Program-made: the position numbers and the translations under genes
The notes under the pieces: model-generated
Told to the model about the DNA's origin: nothing
Seen by the model: only the letters and a program-made list of their open reading frames with translations
The model's database searches: none
Assembly (NCBI GenBank): GCA_947494145.1
Contig: CANLTZ010000015.1
Location: 1-64,000 of the forward strand
From: an uncultured Jannaschia sp.
GTDB taxonomy: Bacteria > Pseudomonadota > Alphaproteobacteria > Rhodobacterales > Rhodobacteraceae
Direction of reading: 5' to 3'
Length of the DNA stretch: 64,000 bases
Shown: positions 1 through 9,848 of the stretch, piece by piece
How positions within the stretch are numbered: the stretch's first letter is position 1
Layout: each line of letters begins with the position of its first letter

Positions 1-83
1 CTACGCAGCTCTGGATAGATCAGACATAGCCGCGTAACTAAGATCAATCAGCCTCCGGCAAACCCGGCGCGGTTCACGGTGAT

Positions 84-557
84 TTGAACGGCTTCGCTTG
101 GCGTCACTATGACGGAACCAATTTGACGCTGACTCAGAACAAGACTGGTGTCGCGCTTCTGCTGCCTTGCACGCCAAATCTCAAAATCGAGCTTGAACAA
201 CTGAAAGAAGCCTTGGGGGACAAGGCCAACCCAGACCGTCCGATACTTGCCAATGAAGACGGGTCGCCGATGAGCTACTTCAAGATCGCTCGAATAATGC
301 GGGACGAGCGGAAGCGGTTGGGAGTGTTGGCTCACGACCTGCATGCTTTGCGCTATCGCGGCGTCATGGAGTTGGCTTGGGCAGGCTGCGATGACGACGA
401 GATCATGAGCTACAGCGGACACAAGACCAAAAAAATGGTCATCAAGTACGCTGGATTTGCCCGTCAAATCATGCGCGCCGGTACGGCAGCCGAGAAGAGA
501 AAGCTGTGGGAGCAGCTTTTGAACGAAACGAGCACAAAACAAGAAAGTGATACCTGA
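84..557 (+). pseudogene. Truncated tyrosine recombinase/phage integrase (C-terminal catalytic part)
   Basis: Translation has integrase C-terminal features (HDLHALRYRGVMELAWAGCDDDEIMSYSGHKTKKMVIKYA). In-frame stops (TAG at 27-29, TAA at 39-41) lie upstream and the N-terminal domain is missing. Adjacent to the tRNA-Cys 3' end. Confidence 0.7.
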
Positions 558-602
558 GGTGATACCACATGAGACGCAAAACTAGTAAGTCATTGAAAAT
601 AT

Positions 603-676
603 TGGAGGCGAGTACCGGAATCGAACCGGTGTACACGGATTTGCAATCCGCTGCGTAACCACTCCGCCAACTCGCC
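603..676 (-). tRNA. tRNA-Cys (GCA)
   Basis: Minus strand GGCGAGTTGGCGGAGTGGTTACGCAGCGGATTGCAAATCCGTGTACACCGGTTCGATTCCGGTACTCGCCTCCA; 7-bp acceptor stem, anticodon GCA, T-loop GGTTCGATTCC, encoded CCA. Confidence 0.95.
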
Positions 677-812
677 GCTGGGGTGAGTGCGGCATACCTC
701 GCACAGACGGGGGCCGCAAGACGCCCGCAGGGGCTTTCAGCGTTGCGCGATGGGGGCATCCGTGCTTTCAGAGATTAACGAATAAGTGATCGACAAGGTT
801 CGGATCAGAAAA

Positions 813-1466
813 ATGGCAGGCTCGCAGTCCTTGCGAACGATGATGGTGGATACGCAGGTCCGCCCGTCGGACGTGACCAAGTTCCCGATCATCGCGGCAA
901 TGCTGGACGTGCCGCGCGAAGACTTTGTGCCGTCTGCCGTGCAAGACGTGGCCTATATGGATGCGCCTTTGGCGCTCGGCGCGGGCCGGGAAATGCCCGA
1001 GGCGCGGACGCTGGCGAAAATGCTCGATGCGCTGGACATCCAGGCGACGGACCAGGTTCTGATCATCGGTGGGGGCTATGGCTATTCTGCGGCCGTGCTG
1101 GCGCATATGGCCGACTCCGTCGTTATGGTCGAAGACGATGCCGACATGGTGGGCGAGGCCGAAGCGGCCCTGGCCCGGGCCGACATTCTGAATGCTGCCG
1201 TTCTTGAGGGTGTCTTGGCCGAGGGGGCGCCGAAAGCGGCCCCTTTCGACGTGATCTTGGTGGAAGGCGGGGTGGAGGCGATGCCCGGCGCCCTGACGGA
1301 CCAATTGCGCGAAGGCGGACGTATCGCCGCCATCTTCCAAACCGGCGCCCTAGGCGAGGTTCGCATCGGTCATCGCATCGATGGAAACACCGCTTGGCGC
1401 TTTGATTTCAACGCTGCCGCACCCGTTCTGCCTGGCTTTGGGGCAACCCGAAGCTTCACGCTTTGA
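813..1466 (+). CDS. pcm: Protein-L-isoaspartate O-methyltransferase family
   Basis: SAM-dependent motif DQVLIIGGGYGYSAAVLA; synteny with TolC and DUF2497 genes. Confidence 0.85.
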   Translation: MAGSQSLRTMMVDTQVRPSDVTKFPIIAAMLDVPREDFVPSAVQDVAYMDAPLALGAGREMPEARTLAKMLDALDIQATDQVLIIGGGYGYSAAVLAHMADSVVMVEDDADMVGEAEAALARADILNAAVLEGVLAEGAPKAAPFDVILVEGGVEAMPGALTDQLREGGRIAAIFQTGALGEVRIGHRIDGNTAWRFDFNAAAPVLPGFGATRSFTL

Positions 1467-1491
1467 CATGTTCCGCCCGAGGGAGGCGCAG

Positions 1492-2871
1492 ATGAAAAAT
1501 CCAACGATAAAAGGGCTGTTGACCGCGTTTGTGTTTGGCATGACGGTCGTTCCCGTTGCTGCTGAAACGCTGACCGATGCGCTGATCCATGCGTACCGGA
1601 ACTCTCCGTCCCTGGAACAACAGCGGTTGCTGCTTCAGATCGAAGATGACGATGTCGCCATCGCACTTGCAGCCTTGCGGCCCACTGTCTCCTTCCAAAC
1701 AGAGATTTCGGGGACGCTGACTGAAGACACGGTCGGGACTGATGCAGTCACGACCGACGCGTCGTTGCGGCTGATCCTTGATTACACGCTTCTGGATGGC
1801 GGACAAAGGCGCTTGCGGTTCGGCGCGGCGAAAGAAGCTGTCTTAGCGGCACGGTGGAATCTGATCGAATTCGAACAAACCGTGCTTCTCGACGCGGTAA
1901 ATGCTTACTTGGTGCTGCGGGAAGCGGTCCTGATCGTAGACGTGCGTGAAAGCAACGTCCGGCTGCTGGAGCAGCAATTGCGCGCCGCCCAAGACAGGTT
2001 CGATGTTGGCGAAGTGACCCGGACGGATGTTGCAATCGCAGATTCGCGTCTTGCCGCAGCGCGTTCATCCCTCGCCCAGGCACGTGGGCAGGTCGACATT
2101 CAGCGCCAAGTCTACAGGCTGGCGATTGGCAAGCTTCCCTCGGGCACACTGGCAGCACCGCCCCCTGCACCAGAATTGCCACCCTCGCTCGATCGAGCTC
2201 AGGCTTTGGCTCTGCAAGTGCATCCGCTTATCCTAGCGGGGCAGCATAATGTCACATCACTAACGCTGCTGGCAGATGCGGCTGAGGCGGATCGTCTCCC
2301 AACGGTGTCGGTGCAGGGTCGGGCCATCCGCTCGAAACCCGATGTCAGCACGGTTGTTGGCGCCATTACGGGCGACGTCCCAATATATACCGGTGGGCGG
2401 CTTTCAGCATTGAACCGCCAAGCCATTCTGAATGCCCAAGCTGCGCGCGCAGCTTTGCAGCAGACAGCCCGCGTTATAACAGAAGATGTAGGCCGGGCCT
2501 GGGCCAACCTGGAAATCGCGCGCGCGCAAATCGTGGCCAACCGCGAAGGGGTGCGCGCGGCGCAGCTGGCCTTTGAAGGATTCCGCGAAGAGGCGCTGCT
2601 CGGCGCGCGGACGACCCTGGATGTGCTTGATGCGGAACAGGAACTTCTGGACGCGCGCACGGCAGTTCTGACCGCCGAAACGGATGCCTTGCAGGCCGTC
2701 TATGCCGTATTGGCCTCGGTCGGGCTGCTGACGACCGAGCACCTTGGCCTGTCGGTCGAACGCTATGATCCGTCGGAATACTACCGGACGGTGTCGAACG
2801 CGCCTGCGGCTTCGCCGTCTGCTCAGGGCAGCCGGTTGGACAGTGTTTTGCGGCGTTTCGGTCGCAACTGA
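1492..2871 (+). CDS. tolC: TolC family outer membrane efflux protein
   Basis: ETLTDALIHAYRNSPSLEQQR N-terminus after a signal peptide; OEP-type repeats; follows pcm. Confidence 0.85.
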   Translation: MKNPTIKGLLTAFVFGMTVVPVAAETLTDALIHAYRNSPSLEQQRLLLQIEDDDVAIALAALRPTVSFQTEISGTLTEDTVGTDAVTTDASLRLILDYTLLDGGQRRLRFGAAKEAVLAARWNLIEFEQTVLLDAVNAYLVLREAVLIVDVRESNVRLLEQQLRAAQDRFDVGEVTRTDVAIADSRLAAARSSLAQARGQVDIQRQVYRLAIGKLPSGTLAAPPPAPELPPSLDRAQALALQVHPLILAGQHNVTSLTLLADAAEADRLPTVSVQGRAIRSKPDVSTVVGAITGDVPIYTGGRLSALNRQAILNAQAARAALQQTARVITEDVGRAWANLEIARAQIVANREGVRAAQLAFEGFREEALLGARTTLDVLDAEQELLDARTAVLTAETDALQAVYAVLASVGLLTTEHLGLSVERYDPSEYYRTVSNAPAASPSAQGSRLDSVLRRFGRN

Positions 2872-2879
2872 GCGAAGTG

Positions 2880-2894
2880 TTAACGTTTCTTTAA
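2880..2894 (+). promoter_or_regulatory. CtrA-type full site TTAA-N7-TTAA (TTAACGTTTCTTTAA)
   Basis: Read directly from sequence; about 100 bp upstream of the PopZ-like ORF and 9 bp past the tolC stop. Confidence 0.6.
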
Positions 2895-2996
2895 GGCTGT
2901 GCTGGACGGGGGCGACCCCGTCCATGCTATTATGCTGGTCGGTCGTGGGGCGCGAAGACCCCGCGACGGGGCAATGGATTTCGGAGCGGAAACGAT

Positions 2997-3992
2997 ATGG
3001 CGCAGACCCAAGATATCGAGGATGTGCTGTCCTCCATCCGCAGGCTCGTGGCGACGGACAACACGACACCGGCGAAACCTTCCCAGGACGTTGACGCTCC
3101 AAAGGCGGAGTCAGAGGCGTTGGTCCTGGCACCCACCCAGCGCGTAACCGAGCCCGAGGACCCCTTTCAGACCATACAATCCGTAGACCAAGATGACCCC
3201 GAGGCACGAAATGCCGAGTCCTCAAGCGAGACTGGGTCGCAGGGCGCTGTCGCCTTCAGCCATGACCTGGGGGGTCAGCGCATGGATGCTTGGATCGCCC
3301 CTGCCCCCATCGCTGCGCCGATGTCTGACGGCTTTGGCGAAGGCGCTAGTTTCGCGCCTTTCCGTCATATGGCGCCTTCCGACCAGAGCCATTTGGATCA
3401 AGCTGCCAACGACACTGGCACTCTCATTCTCAACAGCGAAGACGCGGAGGCGCAGCCAGAGCGCGTTGACGTTGGGGCCGTGCGGGCTGCACTCGACAAG
3501 ATATCTGCCCCGGCAGCGCCCGAGGCCGATGCACCTGCCATGTCTAACGGATTCGATACGGGTGCGATGCCGCCCCCGAGCGAGCCGGTGCAAGCCATGG
3601 ACGGCGAAATCCTGACGCCAGCGGAAGAACAGGCGCTACACCGGCAGCAGGACGCGCAAGATGCAGGGTTCGATGCCGCAGCGGTCGAAGCGGCCTTGGA
3701 TGCACCGTTGGACGAGTATGGGACCGCGCATCGGGATGGGGTGCATGGGACAGCTCAGGCCGCTGAAGAGCCGCCAGTGGTGGATGCGGCGCTTTGGGCA
3801 GAGGACGAAGAGGTCATCGAAGATGGCCTGGCCGAGCTTGAGGTGGATGCCGATGAACGGCTGCGCGAGTTGATTGCCGATGTCGTGCGTGAAGAGCTTT
3901 CGGGTGAATTGGGCGAGCGGATCACGCGCAATGTGCGCAAACTTGTCCGTCGCGAAGTGCGCCAATTGCTAACATCTGACGAATTTGATTGA
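2997..3992 (+). CDS. PopZ-like / DUF2497 family polar organizing protein
   Basis: N-terminal QDIEDVLSSIRRLV and C-terminal LRELIADVVREELSGELGERITRNVRKLVRREV separated by a long acidic low-complexity linker, the PopZ architecture. Confidence 0.75.
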   Translation: MAQTQDIEDVLSSIRRLVATDNTTPAKPSQDVDAPKAESEALVLAPTQRVTEPEDPFQTIQSVDQDDPEARNAESSSETGSQGAVAFSHDLGGQRMDAWIAPAPIAAPMSDGFGEGASFAPFRHMAPSDQSHLDQAANDTGTLILNSEDAEAQPERVDVGAVRAALDKISAPAAPEADAPAMSNGFDTGAMPPPSEPVQAMDGEILTPAEEQALHRQQDAQDAGFDAAAVEAALDAPLDEYGTAHRDGVHGTAQAAEEPPVVDAALWAEDEEVIEDGLAELEVDADERLRELIADVVREELSGELGERITRNVRKLVRREVRQLLTSDEFD

Positions 3993-4040
3993 GGCCCGGG
4001 TCGGGCGCGAAATTCCGCCCTGCCACAACCCCAAACGTGA

Positions 4041-4076
4041 AAAACGCCGCACTGGTTCGCAACCGCGCGGCGTTTT
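4041..4076. terminator. Bidirectional Rho-independent terminator
   Basis: AAAACGCCGC...GCGGCGTTTT hairpin between convergent genes (ends at 3992 and 4117). Confidence 0.8.
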
Positions 4077-4116
4077 CTAAGATGTATCGCTGGCCATCTG
4101 GCTGGCGCGGACAGGC

Positions 4117-4500
4117 TCAGGCGGCTTCCGCGGCCTCGGCCAGTTCGGCGGCCTGGCGACGTTCGCTTTCCTCACGCGACAGCGCGACCGACGTGCGCAC
4201 GCCACGGCTCACGAACTCCATAAGACCGGCAACAACGCGTTCGTTGGGGTCAATCCCGGCGCACGACAAAACCTCGCGGCCATCGCGAGACCGCGCCCAC
4301 CGAGCAATCTGCTCCGGCCCGTTGCCAAACTTCTTGTCGTCAGAAATGGCGTCGTCCAGCGCAGCTAGGACCACGGCGGCGAAAAGCTTGCGGGCACGTT
4401 GCCCTTGTTCAAAGTTGAACGCCGTCGCATCCACGAAATCGGTCATACCCGCTCTCTCCATTATAGCTCTTGCATCTTCCCCGTTGCGTTGCCCTAACAC
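4117..4500 (-). CDS. Conserved hypothetical protein (DUF6280-like)
   Basis: Intact ORF; MTDFVDATAFNFEQGQRARKLFAAVVLAALDDAISDDKKFGNGPEQIARWARSRDGREVLSCAGIDPNERV. Likely starts internally near 4461 or 4446. Confidence 0.65.
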   Translation of the reverse strand: MLGQRNGEDARAIMERAGMTDFVDATAFNFEQGQRARKLFAAVVLAALDDAISDDKKFGNGPEQIARWARSRDGREVLSCAGIDPNERVVAGLMEFVSRGVRTSVALSREESERRQAAELAEAAEAA

Positions 4501-4721
4501 ATGCCCGACTGATTCGCGCTATGCATTCTGGTAATACCACAGTTGCGCCCAGCGCATGTCAGCCTGGACGCACCTACCAAATTTGGTCTGGGGCAACCCT
4601 CTACTGGAACTACATATGGCCAACGGCGAGATTCGATCAACCTTTTGTCAACATTTGGCCATATTGCCCTGGCTGACCCCTGGGGCTATCCACACGCCAC
4701 CTTTCGAACCGCGAGCGTCCC

Positions 4722-5285
4722 ATGCCCAAAATCAACGGCAATGAAATCCGTCCCGGCAATGTGTTGGAACATGAAGGCCATCTTTGGTCCGCCGTGAAGG
4801 TGGACCACGTCAAACCCGGCAAGGGCGGTGCCTTTGCCCAGGTCGAAATGCGTAACTTGCGCAACGGCTCCAAGCTGAATGAACGGTTTCGCAGCGCCGA
4901 CAAGGTGGAACGGGTCCGATTGGAGCAGAAAGACCAGCAGTTTCTGTATGAAACCGATGGGCGTTTGGTGTTCATGGACACCACGACTTACGACCAAGTG
5001 GAGTTGGACGCCGAAATTCTGGGCGACCGCCGCCCCTTCCTGCAAGACGGGATGATGGTGCAGGTGGAGTATTACGACGACGAAGCGCTCAACGCGACGC
5101 TGCCGCAGAAGGTGACCTGCAAGATCGTCGAGACGGAGCCGGTGGTCAAAGGCCAGACGGCCGCCAACAGCTTCAAGCCCGCCGTGCTGGACAATGGCGT
5201 CCGCGTCATGGTGCCGCCCTTTGTCGGGCCGGATGAAGATATCGTCGTAAATACGGAAACGATGGAATATTCCGAGCGAGCCTAG
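4722..5285 (+). CDS. efp: Elongation factor P
   Basis: [46 protein letters not shown]; full length 187 aa. Confidence 0.95.
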   Translation: MPKINGNEIRPGNVLEHEGHLWSAVKVDHVKPGKGGAFAQVEMRNLRNGSKLNERFRSADKVERVRLEQKDQQFLYETDGRLVFMDTTTYDQVELDAEILGDRRPFLQDGMMVQVEYYDDEALNATLPQKVTCKIVETEPVVKGQTAANSFKPAVLDNGVRVMVPPFVGPDEDIVVNTETMEYSERA

Positions 5286-5442
5286 GGGTCAAAGGCGTGG
5301 CCCCATCCACTTGGCCATCGACCGGACCAAGACCAGCAGGACGCCGGTCCATCCATCGACGGACCGGCCCCGGGCCTGGCGATAGACCAGCTTGCACATA
5401 AGGGCATGGCAATCGTGCGAGGGCTGGGGCGGTTGAAGGACC

Positions 5443-6033
5443 CTACCCCGCCCCGACCATGCCCCGCGCCATGGCGGCATAGATCTCCCCCACCCGGTCG
5501 CGGTCCAGGCGGCCATCCTCGCGAAACCAGGTGTTCACCCCGGTCAACATCGCGATAAGCGCCATGCCGGCCACGCGCACATCGCCCACCTGCATCTGCC
5601 CCAATGCCACGCCATCGCGCAGAATGCCCTCTGGCACCGCCTCATAGCGACGGCGCAGTGCCTCGATGACGGTGAAATTATCGGGCTCCAACGCGCGAAG
5701 TTCCATGTAGGCGACGAAGACCGCATCGGGCCGCTCAATGTGGAAGCCGATATGGAAGCGCACGAAGCTGTCCAGCCGAGCCATGGGCGCGCCGCCGGGG
5801 TCGGCGGCCTGCCAGGCGATCAGAACCTCTTCCAGATGGGCGCGCATCAGGCCCGCCAAAAGCGTCTGCTTGTCGGGTGTGTAATGGTAAAGCGCCCCTG
5901 CCCCGATGCCGACCTCAGCCGCGATCATCCGCATGGAGACGGCGGCATAGCCATGGGCGGCGAAAAGACGCTCGGCGGCGGCAAGAACGCGGGGGCGGGT
6001 CACGCCGGCATCTGATCCGCTGGGTCGGGCCAT
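5443..6033 (-). CDS. TetR/AcrR family transcriptional regulator
   Basis: VLAAAERLFAAHGYAAVSMRMIAAEVGIGAGALYHYTPDKQTLL HTH. Confidence 0.9.
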   Translation of the reverse strand: MARPSGSDAGVTRPRVLAAAERLFAAHGYAAVSMRMIAAEVGIGAGALYHYTPDKQTLLAGLMRAHLEEVLIAWQAADPGGAPMARLDSFVRFHIGFHIERPDAVFVAYMELRALEPDNFTVIEALRRRYEAVPEGILRDGVALGQMQVGDVRVAGMALIAMLTGVNTWFREDGRLDRDRVGEIYAAMARGMVGAG

Positions 6034-6109
6034 GGCGGCACTAGAACCGAACGGGCGTTCAATTCCAAGGTGCTTGTGGGCCTCTCCGCCGCCGCCTAGG
6101 CTGCTGCGC

Positions 6110-6400
6110 ATGAGATACCTCGCGATCTTTCTGTTGCTGGCAGCCTGTTCCGCGGACCTACCCGGCCCCGATGGGGTGATATCGGAGCAATCGCGCAACC
6201 AACCCTATCCGCGCCTTCTGCCGCTGACGCCGCTTTTGGCAGAGGAGGGAATCCCGTCGCGCGCGGCCCAGGCCCAGGACGAATTGGCCGAGCGCGTGGC
6301 CCGCGGGGCAAACCGCGCGGTGCCAAGCCCCGGGACGGATGATCTGGCGGAACGCGCCCGACGCCTGCGGGAACGGGCCGCTGAATTGAACGCGCGCTAA
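6110..6400 (+). CDS. Small hypothetical lipoprotein
   Basis: MRYLAIFLLLAACSADLPGPDG lipobox-type signal. Confidence 0.7.
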   Translation: MRYLAIFLLLAACSADLPGPDGVISEQSRNQPYPRLLPLTPLLAEEGIPSRAAQAQDELAERVARGANRAVPSPGTDDLAERARRLRERAAELNAR

Positions 6401-6477
6401 GGCCGCCCCCTGCGTTGCACCCCGGCGCGCCAAGCGGTAGTTCGACGCCAACCTATCCCCACCCCGGAGATCGCACC

Positions 6478-7767
6478 ATGACCACCCCCCTCCGCCTGGG
6501 AATTGCGGGCCTTGGCACCGTCGGCGTGGGCGTTCTTCGTATCATCGAGGCCCATGGCGCGATGCTGACGGCCAGGACCGGGCGCGCGATTTCGATCAGC
6601 GCGGTCTCGGCGCGGTCACGTGGGAAGGATCGGGGCATCGATCTGTCGGGCTATGGGTGGGAAGACGACCCTGTCGCCTTGGCCCATCGCTCCGATGTGG
6701 ACATCTTCGTGGAACTGATGGGCGGCTCGGACGGCCCGGCCAAGGCCGCGACCGAAGCGGCTTTGGACGCCGGCAAGCCCGTGGTCACCGCCAACAAGGC
6801 GATGCTTGCCCTGCATGGCCAAGCGCTGGCCGAGCGGGCCGAAGCGGCGGGTGTGCCGCTTCGGTTCGAAGCCGCGGTGGCCGGGGGCATCCCTTGCATC
6901 AAGGCCCTGACCGAAGGGCTGGCGGGGAACGCGATCACCCGGGTGTCCGGCGTGATGAACGGGACGTGCAACTACATCCTGACCCGCATGGAATCCTCGG
7001 GCCTGCCCTATGCCGATATTTTTGAAGAAGCCCGCGCCCTAGGCTATTTGGAAGCGGACCCTACTCTGGATGTGGGCGGCATCGATGCAGGGCACAAATT
7101 GGCGCTTCTAGCGGCCATCGCGTTCGGCACACAGGTGGATTTCGACGGCGTGGAGCTTCAGGGGATCGAGAAGGTCAGTATCGACGATATCCGCCGCGCG
7201 GGCGATATGGGCTACCGCATCAAGCTGCTGGGTGAGGCACGCCGCACCGAGGCCGGGATCGAGCAATCCATGCGTCCCACGCTGGTGCCTGCCGCAAGTC
7301 CGCTGGGTCAATTGGAAGGCGGGACCAACATGATCGTCATCGAAGGCGATGCGGTGGGCCAGATCGTACTGCGCGGCGCGGGCGCGGGTGAAGGGCCCAC
7401 GGCAAGCGCCGTCATGGGCGATGTCTGCGATATCGCCCGGGGGCTCAAACTGCCCACCTTCGGCCAGCCAGCCACGTCGCTGACCGCGGCGCAACGGGCC
7501 CATGCCGTGACAGAATGCGCCCACTATATCCGCATGTCACTGCGCGATGAGCCGGGGGCGCTGGCGCGGGTGGCCACGGTGCTGGGCGAGGCCGGGATTT
7601 CCATCGACCGGATGCGCCAATACGACCATCCCGGCGCCGATGCGCCGGTGCTGATCGTCACGCATCCTTGTGCGCCTGGCGCGCTCTCCTCCGCGTTGTC
7701 GGGCGTGGTTGAGACGGGCGTGGTCACCGAAGACCCCGTCGCCCTCCAAATCCAGGTGCCATCATGA
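6478..7767 (+). CDS. hom: Homoserine dehydrogenase
   Basis: LGIAGLGTVGVGVLRII NAD-binding; GVMNGTCNYILTRM; C-terminal ACT domain. Confidence 0.95.
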   Translation: MTTPLRLGIAGLGTVGVGVLRIIEAHGAMLTARTGRAISISAVSARSRGKDRGIDLSGYGWEDDPVALAHRSDVDIFVELMGGSDGPAKAATEAALDAGKPVVTANKAMLALHGQALAERAEAAGVPLRFEAAVAGGIPCIKALTEGLAGNAITRVSGVMNGTCNYILTRMESSGLPYADIFEEARALGYLEADPTLDVGGIDAGHKLALLAAIAFGTQVDFDGVELQGIEKVSIDDIRRAGDMGYRIKLLGEARRTEAGIEQSMRPTLVPAASPLGQLEGGTNMIVIEGDAVGQIVLRGAGAGEGPTASAVMGDVCDIARGLKLPTFGQPATSLTAAQRAHAVTECAHYIRMSLRDEPGALARVATVLGEAGISIDRMRQYDHPGADAPVLIVTHPCAPGALSSALSGVVETGVVTEDPVALQIQVPS

Positions 7768-8792
7768 GCGTTGAGTTCCCCATCCGCTATGCCCCTGCGC
7801 AAGACCGCTATGACGGACGGATGGTCTATCGCCGCTGCGGGGCGTCGGGGCTGAAACTGCCCGCCATTTCGCTGGGGCTGTGGCACAATTTCGGCGATGA
7901 CACGCCCTATCAGACGAAGCGCGCCATCTGCCAAGCCGCCTTCGACCGGGGCATCACCCATTTCGACCTTGCCAATAATTACGGCCCTTTCCCCGGCGCG
8001 GCGGAGCGGTCCTTTGGCCAAATCCTCGACGACGATCTGCGCTATTTCCGCGATGAGCTGATCATTTCGTCCAAGGCGGGCTATGACATGTGGCCAGGGC
8101 CCTACGGCGAATGGGGCAGCCGCAAATATCTGGTGGCAAGCTGCGATCAATCGCTCAAGCGCATGGGGCTCGACTATGTCGATGTCTTCTACAGCCACCG
8201 TTTCGACCCGGACACGCCGCTGGAAGAAACGATGGGCGCGCTTGATTTCATCGTCCGCTCGGGCCGCGCGCTTTACGCGGGCATCAGCAGCTACAATGCC
8301 GAACAGACGCGCCGCGCCGCCGCCATTCTGCGCGACTTGGGCACGCCCTGCCTGATCCACCAGCCCAGCTACAGCATCCTGGACCGCTGGATCGAGCGGG
8401 ACGGGTTGCTGGACGCAGTGGATGAGCAGGGGATGGGCATGATCGTCTTCATGCCCCTGGCCCAAGGTCTGCTGACCAAGAAATACCTCGGCGGCGTGCC
8501 CGAAGGCAGCCGCGCAAGTCAGGGCAAATCCCTGGATGCCGATGGGATCACGGCTGGGATGATTGACGGGCTGAAGGCCCTCAACGAGATGGCGCAGGCC
8601 CGGGATCAGACGCTGGCCCAGATGGCGCTGGCCTGGGCGTTGCGCGACGGGCGCGTGACCTCGGCCCTGATCGGGGCGTCGCGGCCCGAGCAGGTCATCG
8701 ATTGCGCAGGCGCCGTGGGCAACCTGTCGTTCAGCGCCGAAGAACTGGCCCAGATCGACACGCTCAGCCAGGCGATCAGCCCCGCCCCCTGA
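7764..8792 (+). CDS. Aldo/keto reductase (YghZ/MgrA-like)
   Basis: FDLANNYGPFPGAAERSFG, DYVDVFYSHRFDPDTPLEET; overlaps the hom stop. Confidence 0.9.
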   Translation: MSVEFPIRYAPAQDRYDGRMVYRRCGASGLKLPAISLGLWHNFGDDTPYQTKRAICQAAFDRGITHFDLANNYGPFPGAAERSFGQILDDDLRYFRDELIISSKAGYDMWPGPYGEWGSRKYLVASCDQSLKRMGLDYVDVFYSHRFDPDTPLEETMGALDFIVRSGRALYAGISSYNAEQTRRAAAILRDLGTPCLIHQPSYSILDRWIERDGLLDAVDEQGMGMIVFMPLAQGLLTKKYLGGVPEGSRASQGKSLDADGITAGMIDGLKALNEMAQARDQTLAQMALAWALRDGRVTSALIGASRPEQVIDCAGAVGNLSFSAEELAQIDTLSQAISPAP

Positions 8793-8859
8793 CCCGGGCA
8801 GGGGCCTGACGGCTTGCCCTGCCCCGCCCCGCCCCGTAACCGGGGGCCATATTCCAAGC

Positions 8860-9834
8860 ATGAGGGCCCATCCGATGACGACGCACGATTTCAACGACCG
8901 CATGTTGTCCCTTGGGTTGGCCCGTGTCTCGGAGGCGGCGGCGCTCGCCTCGGCCCGCCTGATCGGGCGCGGCGATGAAAAGGCCGCCGACCAAGCCGCC
9001 GTGAATGCCATGCGCGACCAGCTCAACATCCTGGATATCGCGGGCACTGTCGTCATCGGCGAGGGGGAGCGGGACGAGGCCCCAATGCTTTATATCGGCG
9101 AACAGGTCGGCACCGGTGAAGGCCCCCAAGTGGATATTGCGTTGGACCCTTTGGAAGGCACGACGCTGACAGCAAAGGACATGCCCAACGCCCTGACCGT
9201 CATTGCCATGGGGCCGCGCGGATCGATGCTGCATGCGCCCGACGTGTATATGGACAAGCTTGCCATCGGCCCCGGCTACCGCGATGGGGTGGTCACCATG
9301 GACATGACGCCATCGCAGCGCGTCAATGCGCTGGCTGCGGCCAAGGGCTGTTCGACCGAAGATATCACCGTCTGCGTATTGGAACGCCCGCGCCATCAGG
9401 ACCTAATCGCTGAAATCCGCACCACCGGCGCCGCCATTCGGCTGATCACCGATGGCGACGTGGCGGGCGTCATCCATTGCGCTGAGGCCGCGATCACGGG
9501 GATCGACATGTATATGGGCTCCGGCGGGGCGCCCGAGGGGGTGCTGGCCGCTGCCGCCCTGAAATGCATGGGGGGGCAGATGTTTGGACGCCTGACCTTC
9601 CGCAACGACGATGAACGGGGGCGCGCCGAAAAGGCCGGGATCACCAATCTGGACCGGGTCTATACGCGCGACGACATGGTCACGCAGGATGTGATCTTTG
9701 CCGCCACGGGTGTCACCGATGGCTCCATCCTGTCGGGCATCCGACGCGAAGTGGGGTATTTGACGGCGGAGACGATCCTCATGCGCTCCAAGACCGGGTC
9801 GGTTCGGCGCATGACCTACCGCAATCCGACCTGA
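8860..9834 (+). CDS. glpX: Class II fructose-1,6-bisphosphatase
   Basis: VVIGEGERDEAPMLYIGEQVG...DPLEGTT; GSGGAPEGVLAAAALKCMGGQM. Confidence 0.95.
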   Translation: MRAHPMTTHDFNDRMLSLGLARVSEAAALASARLIGRGDEKAADQAAVNAMRDQLNILDIAGTVVIGEGERDEAPMLYIGEQVGTGEGPQVDIALDPLEGTTLTAKDMPNALTVIAMGPRGSMLHAPDVYMDKLAIGPGYRDGVVTMDMTPSQRVNALAAAKGCSTEDITVCVLERPRHQDLIAEIRTTGAAIRLITDGDVAGVIHCAEAAITGIDMYMGSGGAPEGVLAAAALKCMGGQMFGRLTFRNDDERGRAEKAGITNLDRVYTRDDMVTQDVIFAATGVTDGSILSGIRREVGYLTAETILMRSKTGSVRRMTYRNPT

Positions 9835-9848
9835 CTGGGGGCGCGGCC

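Noticed and set aside
48-542. Minus-strand 164-aa ORF opposite the integrase fragment
   Set aside because: No recognizable domain; antisense to a convincing integrase reading frame; typical spurious high-GC shadow ORF.
5296-5375. Repeated CCATCCA/CGGTCCATCC-type short inverted repeats downstream of efp
   Set aside because: Only about a 7-bp stem; weak, no T-run; could be a minor terminator but not supportable.
7524-9056. 510-aa minus-strand ORF antisense to hom, aldo/keto reductase and glpX
   Set aside because: Spans three convincing plus-strand genes; composition is the Arg/His/Ala-rich pattern of GC-rich antisense frames.
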